Source of the DNA: Thermoplasmata archaeon
GTDB taxonomy: Archaea > Thermoplasmatota > Thermoplasmata > UBA184
NCBI GenBank assembly: GCA_030039915.1
Contig: JASHUP010000161.1
Coordinates: forward strand, 1-5,762
DNA: 5,762 nucleotides
Direction: 5' to 3'
The first letter of the stretch is position 1. Each line of letters starts with the position of its first letter. Of the stretch, positions 1 through 4,741 are shown piece after piece. The translations under genes and the position numbers were made by a program. The notes below the pieces were generated by a model. The model was not told the DNA's origin. It was given only the letters and a program-made list of their open reading frames with translations, and ran no database searches.

Positions 1-855
1 GGACTCCCACACGAACTCATCGAACGAGATCCCGAGACGAGAGAGCGACTGGAGCATGCCCTCGAGGATCGTCCGCGCGAGCGCCCGGTGTTCGGTCGGA
101 GCATTCCCCGACTCGATCTGCTGCACCAGGGTGGCCACCTCCTCCCGAGCGTCTGCGTTCTCCTTCAGATACGCACTGACGGCAGGATACGGCCGGCCGC
201 GATGCAGGTCGGGCTTCTCGTTCGGGTCCTCCTGCCCGTCCACGGCCCGACGGATCGATTCGGGCCAGGTCTCCCGAGGCTTCGACCAGATCCAGGTGAT
301 CATGGCCGCCTGCCGACCCATGTCGTCCACGTAGTACTGCGTTGTCACAGGCGCGCCGGACGCTCGGAGGATCCGGGCGAAGGTGTCCCCGATAATCCCG
401 TTCCGCACCCGACCGATATGGAACGGACCGGTCGGATTCGCGCTCGTATGCTCGACCACCACGGGTGGTCCGGCCGGCTCTGCGTGGCCGTAGCGGTTGC
501 CTCGACCGAGGACGAGGTCCAGCGTCGCTCGGGCGAGCGAAGAGCCGTCCACGCGGAAGTTGACGTAGGCGCCCTTCGCGGAAATGGAGTGCAGGAGTGG
601 CGACGACGGGACGGCCGCAGCGAGGGCGCTCGCGAGCTCGCTAGGCGAGCGCTTCGCCGCTTGGGCGGTCCGATGACACGGGAACGCGACCTCGCCTTCC
701 GGGCCTTCGTCGAGACTGAGTTGCGAAGCGACCGACTCGGTCGACAGCGGGAGACCGACCGTGGCGCTCGCCGTGACCAGTCCGGCCTGAATGACCTCGA
801 GGAACGGCACCCAGGGGTCCCCGAGCGGGGACGGGGGGGAACTCGACGACGCCAC
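1..855 (-). CDS. argS: Arginyl-tRNA synthetase, N-terminal part (cut by left window edge)
   Basis: Class I aminoacyl-tRNA synthetase that joins arginine to tRNA-Arg using ATP in the cytoplasm. Reading the minus strand from 855 gives 285 uninterrupted codons to base 1. Residues 1 to about 115 form the ArgRS-type N-terminal domain, ending in the typical stretch AKGAYVNFRVD. The catalytic Rossmann core follows with EHTSANPTGPFHIGR; the class I signature HIGR is residues 146-149. Further core motifs are RNGIIGD, YYVDDMGRQAAM and, near the edge, LGISFDEFVWES, all characteristic of ArgRS. The fourth signature residue is Arg rather than the usual His, as I recall from haloarchaeal ArgRS. The rest of the core, the KMSK loop and the anticodon-binding domain lie outside the window. 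The start is taken as GTG at 855-853: a stop lies in frame at 900-898, no other GTG, ATG or TTG lies between, and GGGGTG sits five bases upstream. A later GTG at 810-808 is the alternative. It is divergent from the ThiI-like gene. Confidence 0.95.
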   Translation of the reverse strand, partial: MASSSSPPSPLGDPWVPFLEVIQAGLVTASATVGLPLSTESVASQLSLDEGPEGEVAFPCHRTAQAAKRSPSELASALAAAVPSSPLLHSISAKGAYVNFRVDGSSLARATLDLVLGRGNRYGHAEPAGPPVVVEHTSANPTGPFHIGRVRNGIIGDTFARILRASGAPVTTQYYVDDMGRQAAMITWIWSKPRETWPESIRRAVDGQEDPNEKPDLHRGRPYPAVSAYLKENADAREEVATLVQQIESGNAPTEHRALARTILEGMLQSLSRLGISFDEFVWES

Positions 856-875
856 GAATCCACCCCGGTCGAGAA

Positions 876-888
876 GCGCTTTAGCGGT
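876..888. promoter_or_regulatory. Putative shared core (TATA-like box) of a divergent promoter
   Basis: The 55-base spacer between the ArgRS start (855, minus) and the ThiI-like start (911, plus) has one clear AT-rich core, CTTTAG at 879-884 within the imperfect inverted repeat CGCT-TT-AGCG (877-886). Its centre is about 28 bases from each start codon, close to the usual distance from an archaeal TATA box to the transcription start. This fits leaderless or nearly leaderless transcripts in both directions from one element. The box is a poor match to a strong archaeal TATA box, so this is an inference from position and composition. Confidence 0.4.
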
Positions 889-910
889 CCCTCCGTCTTA
901 ACCCTTCTCG

Positions 911-1810
911 ATGGCGGGTCTGCTCCTCGTACGCTACGGGGAGCTCGCACTCAAATCTCCCCCCGTGCGGCGGGAGTTCGAGAGCGCGCTCCGGCGCAAC
1001 ATCCTGGACCAGTTCGTCCGGGAAGGCCTGCCGGGACGCTTGCGCTCGGACCGTGGCCACCTCTACCTCGAGACCGAGGACGCCGAGCGTGGCGCGAGGC
1101 TCGTCCGCCGCGTCTTCGGCGTCACGTCGGTGAGCGTCGTGGAGGACGTGGCGAGCGACCCGGCGGTCATCGCCCCCCGCCTGCTCGAGCTCGCCGACCC
1201 GAAGCTCGCCCCGGCCTCGCGGTTCGCCGTGCGCGCGCGTCGGACCGGTCAGCATCCCTTCACGAGTCAGCAACTCGCCGGAGACCTCGGCGCCGCGATC
1301 CTCGAGCGATTCGCCGACCGACACCTCAAAGTGGACCTCGGACAGCCCGACGTGGAGCTCTTCGTCGAAGTGCGCGGACCTCGGACCTATCTCTACTTCG
1401 ACCGCTATCCTGGACCCGGGGGCCTTCCCCTGGGCGTGGCGGGTCGACTCGTGGCCCTCGTGGACGGTCCCCGCGGAGCGTTGGGTGCGTATTTCATGAT
1501 GAAGCGGGGGTGCCGGGTGGGACTGGTCGTCCTCCCAGAAGGCGAACCGTTCGTCCGGGACGGTCTCCTGCGCTTCGACCCGAGCGCGCGGACCGCCCGA
1601 TCGGAGCCCGACGTCGGACTGTGGGTCCCGCTCGTTGCGACGATGGCGGAAAGTTCTCACGCCGACGGAGTTGTCTTGCCCATTCCGGTCGAGGAGTACT
1701 CCCGGTTCGGAAGCCAGTGGGGAGACCGGGTCCTGTTCTCTCCCACCGTCGGACTGACGGACGAGGAGGTCGATGAGCGGTGGAGGGCCGTGACCGCCCT
1801 CGTGTCGTAA
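911..1810 (+). CDS. ThiI-like THUMP protein with a degenerate PP-loop domain
   Basis: Related to ThiI, the enzyme that adenylates U8 of tRNA and thiolates it to 4-thiouridine. At 299 residues it is shorter than usual archaeal ThiI (roughly 380-400). Residues 1-70 are the N-terminal ferredoxin-like domain, opening with LLVRYGELALKSPPVRREFE. Residues 75-165 are the THUMP RNA-binding domain, including FAVRARRTGQHPFTSQQLA. GLPLG (171-175) and YFMMKRGC (194-201) are ThiI-type landmarks flanking the nucleotide-binding loop. Between them the expected SGGxDS signature is replaced by VDGPRG (184-189), aligning Arg with the catalytic Asp. The remaining domain is compressed, and FSPTVGLTDEEV (276-287) resembles the late ThiI segment. 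Cys201 is the only cysteine, so the catalytic and CxxC cysteines reported for ThiI are absent. The reading frame is clean, so this looks like a maintained, non-catalytic RNA-binding paralogue rather than a broken gene. ATG 911 is chosen because ThiI homology begins there. The true substrate is unknown. Confidence 0.85.
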   Translation: MAGLLLVRYGELALKSPPVRREFESALRRNILDQFVREGLPGRLRSDRGHLYLETEDAERGARLVRRVFGVTSVSVVEDVASDPAVIAPRLLELADPKLAPASRFAVRARRTGQHPFTSQQLAGDLGAAILERFADRHLKVDLGQPDVELFVEVRGPRTYLYFDRYPGPGGLPLGVAGRLVALVDGPRGALGAYFMMKRGCRVGLVVLPEGEPFVRDGLLRFDPSARTARSEPDVGLWVPLVATMAESSHADGVVLPIPVEEYSRFGSQWGDRVLFSPTVGLTDEEVDERWRAVTALVS

Positions 1811-1821
1811 CGCAACGACCC

Positions 1822-1833
1822 CTCCCCGGGGAG
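1822..1833. repeat. Perfect 12-base GC palindrome (CTCCCCGGGGAG)
   Basis: A self-complementary 12-mer lies 12 bases after the stop codon of the ThiI-like gene. It could act as a dimer site or help end or stabilise the upstream transcript, but there is no loop and no T-run after it, so a standard terminator is not supported. In GC-rich sequence a palindrome of this size can also occur by chance. Confidence 0.3.
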
Positions 1834-1893
1834 AGCCGGCCGCCTCCCGCTCCCGCAACCGTCGACCCGGTCCGTCCCGCCGGTCCGATCGGC

Positions 1894-2007
1894 GTGAAGG
1901 AGCCCACTCCCCCGTCCAATCAGGCGATTCTCGATCGGCAGCGCCGATGGTTCGAGGAGCGAGCGAGATTCGACGCACGACGGTCGGACGATGAAGGACC
2001 GAAATAG
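1894..2007 (+). CDS. Doubtful small basic protein (37 residues)
   Basis: A short open frame begins at GTG 1894 and ends at TAG 2007. The product is very charged: a Pro-rich start (KEPTPPSN) and then a predicted amphipathic helix, QAILDRQRRWFEERARFDARR. The same frame can be opened from an earlier GTG at 1780, overlapping the ThiI-like gene by 31 bases and giving 75 residues, but the added part is Pro/Arg-rich and looks non-coding. No ribosome-binding site is visible before 1894, third codon positions are less GC-biased than in the neighbouring genes, and the 3' end lies in the probable promoter of the next gene. I do not recognise a family. It may be a real small protein or just open sequence in a 218-base spacer. 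Confidence 0.22.
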   Translation: MKEPTPPSNQAILDRQRRWFEERARFDARRSDDEGPK

Positions 2008-2008
2008 G
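1999..2008 (+). promoter_or_regulatory. Probable TATA-like box for the GMC oxidoreductase
   Basis: AAATA at 2002-2006, preceded by purine-rich GAAGGACC, is the only AT-rich patch in the near upstream region. Its centre is about 25 bases from the GTG at 2029, the spacing expected for a leaderless archaeal transcript. GAGGAG at 2010-2015 could also serve as a ribosome-binding site, but it is 13 bases from the start, which is long. Confidence 0.4.
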
Positions 2009-2028
2009 CGAGGAGCCCTGCCTGTACC

Positions 2029-4056
2029 GTGAACGCGCCCCCGGTGACGACCGCGCTGGTGGACGCCTTCTGCCCCGCCTTCCCCGCGGATTCTTCCGGG
2101 CCGAGGTACCCGGCGGCGAGCTCGGTCGGGGTAGCCCAGGACCTGTGGTCGCTCGCCGCGGATCTTCCGGCGCGGCAACGGGCGGACTTCGCCCGGTTCC
2201 TCCGGGTCGTCGAAAACCCGCTCGCAAATCTTCTCTTGACCGGGCGACCGGTTCGGTTCAGCCATCTTGCCCCCGAGGCTCGGGAACGATACCTTCTCGG
2301 GTGGGCCGCGAGCCCACTGTCCGTTAAGCGCCGGGGTTTCCAGGCTGCGAAGCGCCTCAGCGGAGCCCTCTACTTCTCCCAGGCCACGGCGGAGGGGACC
2401 CACCCCTTGTGGGCCCGTGTGCACTATGCGCCGCCGCCCACAGTCGCCGGCATCCCGGGCCCGTTGGTCGGTCTATCCCCGATCGTCCCCGAGGCCAATC
2501 GCGAGTACCCGGCCGATGTCTGCGTGGTCGGTAGCGGTGCGGGAGGAGCGGTCATCGCCGCACGGCTCAGCGAGGCCGGCTACAAGGTCATCGTTCTCGA
2601 GGCCGGCGAGTGGTTCCCTGAGCTCGCGTATCCCCGTACAGAGCGCGAGGCGTTCGCTCGTCTCTTTCTCGGTCGGGGGGTCGTTACCACGACCGACGCG
2701 GCGATCACGTTCCTCGCCGGCGAGGCGGTCGGGGGGAGCACTGCGATCAACTGGTTGACGTGTCTTCCTCCCCGAGCGGAAGCGCGGGCGGAGTGGGCGG
2801 CGGAAGGAGGAATGACCGACGTTCAAACCCCCCAGTTCGACCAATGGTTCGCGGAAGTGGGTCGGCGTCTTGGCGTCTCCACCGCCGAGAGCGATGTGAA
2901 TCCCTCCAACGAGACGCTCCGCCGGGGCTGCCTCGCCCTCGGCTATCGCCAGGGGCCCGACTGGGACGTGATTCCGCGAAACGCGATCGGGTGCCGGTCG
3001 CGCTGTGGTTTCTGCACGTTCGGCTGTCCGTACTCGGCCCGACAATCGACCCTCGTCACCTTCCTGGCCGACGCTCTCCACCGGGGAGCTCGCCTCTTCG
3101 CCTCGACGCGAGCCGACCTCATCGAGGTCGAGGGGGGTACGGTGCGGGGGGTCCGAGCAACGTATCGGGCGAACGGGGTCGCTTGCTCGCTCCGGATCCG
3201 AGCGCGGACCGTCGTCGTGGCGGGGGGCGCCCTGCAAACTCCCGCGCTATTGCTTCGGTCCGGCCTTCGCTCTCCGGGGGTGGGCCTTGGATTGAGGATC
3301 GACCCGACCACGGCGCTCGCGGCCGAGTTCGCGGCTCCGGTGCGCACTTGGGAAGGACCGCATCAGACGATCGGCGTCTACCGGTTTCAGACGATCGACG
3401 AGGGAGCCCACGGTCCGTGGATCGAGGTCGCGCCCGCGCACCCGGGACTGGCCGCGATCGCGGTTCCCTGGGCCGGATCGGCCGACTACCGTCGAAAGAT
3501 GGAGCGATTGGAGTTCACTGCGACTCCGATCGTGCTCGTCCGGGATGTCGGAGAGGGCCGGGTCCTCGCGGACTCCGACGGGCGACCCCAGATCGAGTAC
3601 CGACTCACTCGTCGGGACCGGGAGAATCTGCTGCGGGGGATGGAGGAGACCGCTCGGATCATGGTGGCTTCGGGAGCGACTCGCCTCCTTTCGCTGCACA
3701 CGCCGCCGATCGAGGTCGGTGGAGAGGGGCGAGCGTTGACCGCGTCCGACCTCGATCGGTTCCTCCACGCGATCTCCGAGGCCGGCGTCCGCGAGAACTC
3801 GATGGCCCTTTTCTCCGCGCATCCGATGGGTTCCGCCCGTGCCGGGCCGGACCCACGGAGGAGCGCCGCGCGCCCTACGGGCGAGGTCCACGGGGTCGAC
3901 GGCCTTTGGATCGGCGACGGGAGCTTGCTCCCGTCGGCCCCCGGAGCGAACCCGATGATGTCGATCCTCGCCCTCGCATGGCGAACCTCGGATCGCATCG
4001 TCGCGTCGCTCGCCGGCCGGTCGGCTCGGGACGTTCCGCCCGCCGGTCAAGTTTAA
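2029..4056 (+). CDS. GMC-family FAD oxidoreductase, long-chain alcohol oxidase-like
   Basis: A 675-residue flavoprotein of the glucose-methanol-choline family, expected to oxidise an alcohol or sugar hydroxyl with FAD. Residues 1-130 form a helical N-terminal extension (ALVDAFCPAFP; LLLTGRPVRF; SPLSVKRRGF; HPLWARVHY) that resembles fatty alcohol oxidases more than choline dehydrogenases. The FAD-binding Rossmann motif GSGAGG is at 168-173, with the ribose-binding Glu at 191. GGSTAINW (235-242) and GALQTPALLLRSG (400-412) match the two GMC signatures. Four cysteines (322, 326, 329, 333) form C-x3-C-x2-C-x3-C just before PYSARQSTL. The C-terminal substrate domain has SAHPMGSAR with His598 and PGANPMMSI with Asn641, the likely catalytic pair. 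No signal peptide or clear membrane helix is seen, so it is probably cytoplasmic or peripheral. GTG 2029 is chosen for its promoter spacing and because homology begins soon after. The substrate and electron acceptor cannot be read from the sequence. Confidence 0.9.
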   Translation: MNAPPVTTALVDAFCPAFPADSSGPRYPAASSVGVAQDLWSLAADLPARQRADFARFLRVVENPLANLLLTGRPVRFSHLAPEARERYLLGWAASPLSVKRRGFQAAKRLSGALYFSQATAEGTHPLWARVHYAPPPTVAGIPGPLVGLSPIVPEANREYPADVCVVGSGAGGAVIAARLSEAGYKVIVLEAGEWFPELAYPRTEREAFARLFLGRGVVTTTDAAITFLAGEAVGGSTAINWLTCLPPRAEARAEWAAEGGMTDVQTPQFDQWFAEVGRRLGVSTAESDVNPSNETLRRGCLALGYRQGPDWDVIPRNAIGCRSRCGFCTFGCPYSARQSTLVTFLADALHRGARLFASTRADLIEVEGGTVRGVRATYRANGVACSLRIRARTVVVAGGALQTPALLLRSGLRSPGVGLGLRIDPTTALAAEFAAPVRTWEGPHQTIGVYRFQTIDEGAHGPWIEVAPAHPGLAAIAVPWAGSADYRRKMERLEFTATPIVLVRDVGEGRVLADSDGRPQIEYRLTRRDRENLLRGMEETARIMVASGATRLLSLHTPPIEVGGEGRALTASDLDRFLHAISEAGVRENSMALFSAHPMGSARAGPDPRRSAARPTGEVHGVDGLWIGDGSLLPSAPGANPMMSILALAWRTSDRIVASLAGRSARDVPPAGQV

Positions 4057-4059
4057 AAG
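4052..4059 (+). promoter_or_regulatory. TATA box (TTTAAAAG) of the rpl18a-pfdA-ftsY operon
   Basis: This is one of the strongest AT-rich octamers in the window and a good match to an archaeal TATA box. It overlaps the stop codon (TAA 4054-4056) of the GMC gene. A transcription start about 26 bases downstream would fall near 4081, leaving a leader of about 17 bases before the ATG at 4098. It implies that the ribosomal/SRP operon has its own promoter. Confidence 0.65.
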
Positions 4060-4097
4060 GGGTCCCCGGGTGGCGCGGCCGGACAAGAGAGCGTTCG

Positions 4098-4286
4098 ATG
4101 CCGCAGTTCAAGGTCGAAGGGTCATTCTACGCACGGCGTGGGTACTGGCAGCCGTTCTCGAAGACCCACGAAGCGGAGTCCGCCGAGGTCGCCCGAGAAT
4201 GGGCGCTTTCCGAGATCGGCGGATGCCATCACGTCAAGCGCTCGGGCATTCGGATTCGGTCCGTCTCCGAGGTACCCGCCGGATGA
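4098..4286 (+). CDS. rpl18a: Large-subunit ribosomal protein L18Ae (LX / eL20 family)
   Basis: A 62-residue archaeal ribosomal protein of the L18Ae/LX family, a component of the large subunit. The sequence shows the family pattern: FKVEGSF near the start (4-10), YWQPFSK (16-22), an Ala/Glu-rich helix (about 25-40), then GGCHHVKRSGIRI (41-53). The basic stretch HVKR and the short length are typical. The start at ATG 4098 is chosen because the family begins with M-x-x-F-x-V-x-G-x-F. The same frame is open far upstream, but that part is the shadow of the GMC gene. No strong ribosome-binding site precedes it, consistent with its position 41 bases after the GMC stop behind a TATA box. Its TGA overlaps the pfdA ATG (ATGA), pointing to coupled translation. 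Gene order with pfdA and ftsY is conserved in archaea. Confidence 0.93.
   Translation: MPQFKVEGSFYARRGYWQPFSKTHEAESAEVAREWALSEIGGCHHVKRSGIRIRSVSEVPAG
4269..4273 (+). promoter_or_regulatory. Ribosome-binding site of pfdA (GAGGT)
   Basis: GAGGT lies nine bases before the ATG at 4283, inside the end of rpl18a, and matches the archaeal anti-Shine-Dalgarno sequence. It supports the chosen start of pfdA. Unlike the first gene of the operon, this internal gene has a clear site. Confidence 0.65.
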
Positions 4287-4741
4287 GCGCGAGCCGGGGC
4301 GCGGTCACCGAGCAGCAGGTCCAGGAGGACCTGATGCGCCTCGACGCGTACCGCAGTCAACTGAACGCGCTTCTCCAGCAGCACCAGATCCTTTCCGCCT
4401 CCCGGCTCGATCACGTGCGGGCTCGCGAGAGCCTCGAGGGGGTCGACCGAGCGCCGGCCGGGGCCGAACTCCTGCTGCCCCTCGGCGGGGAGACGTTCGT
4501 GAGAGGGTCGATCGACCTCGCTTCTCCGGTACTGGTCGGGGTCGGCTCGGGGATCGTGGCCGAGATGGAGCGGCCGAAAGTGGTGGAGCTGCTCGCGGAG
4601 AGGCTCGTCCGCATCGAGCAAGCGTTGAGGGACCTCGAGGGTCAGATGGGTACCTTGGACGAACGGATCCAAACGCTCTCTCAGCGACTCGACTCGATCG
4701 CCCGGGAGAACGGCGCGCCGAGCGATGTGGGCAGCGATTAA
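4283..4741 (+). CDS. pfdA: Prefoldin subunit alpha
   Basis: The alpha subunit of archaeal prefoldin, an ATP-independent chaperone built as alpha2-beta4 that holds unfolded proteins between coiled-coil arms and hands them to the group II chaperonin. At 152 residues it has the usual length. Residues 8-55 form the first coiled-coil helix (VQEDLMRLDAYRSQLNALL), about 60-92 carry the beta hairpins (AELLLPLGGETFVRGSI, VLVGVGSGIVAEM), and 93-145 form the second helix (KVVELLAERLVRIEQALRDL, DERIQTLSQRLDSIA). The pattern of hydrophobic heptads with a central Gly/Val beta region is diagnostic. The start at 4283 overlaps the rpl18a stop by four bases and is backed by GAGGT at 4269. The frame continues upstream without a stop, but that part is shadow sequence. 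Its 3' end overlaps ftsY by 17 bases. The beta subunit gene is not in the window. Confidence 0.93.
   Translation: MSASRGAVTEQQVQEDLMRLDAYRSQLNALLQQHQILSASRLDHVRARESLEGVDRAPAGAELLLPLGGETFVRGSIDLASPVLVGVGSGIVAEMERPKVVELLAERLVRIEQALRDLEGQMGTLDERIQTLSQRLDSIARENGAPSDVGSD

Noticed and set aside
88..1776. A 562-codon plus-strand open frame across argS and the ThiI-like gene
   Set aside because: It is Arg/Pro/Gly-rich with no recognisable domain, and it lies over two real genes with clear family motifs on other frames. Long shadow frames are expected at this GC content.
911..1810. Interpreting the ThiI-like gene as a pseudogene or frameshifted ThiI
   Set aside because: The frame is intact from the family start to a clean stop, with ThiI-like residues before and after the altered loop. 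No neighbouring frame restores SGGxDS.
1811..1850. Possible intrinsic terminator after the ThiI-like gene
   Set aside because: There is a GC palindrome, but no loop and no run of T after it. Archaeal termination usually relies on T-rich tracts, which are absent here.
881..2227. A 448-codon minus-strand frame opposite the ThiI-like gene and the start of the GMC gene
   Set aside because: Its translation is Arg/Glu-rich without any motif and is the complement of well-supported coding sequence.
2760..4097. A long plus-strand frame leading into rpl18a, which could suggest a 508-residue fusion
   Set aside because: The part before 4098 is an Arg/Ser/Gly-rich shadow of the GMC gene. Only the last 62 residues match a known family, and a TATA box and family-typical start lie between.
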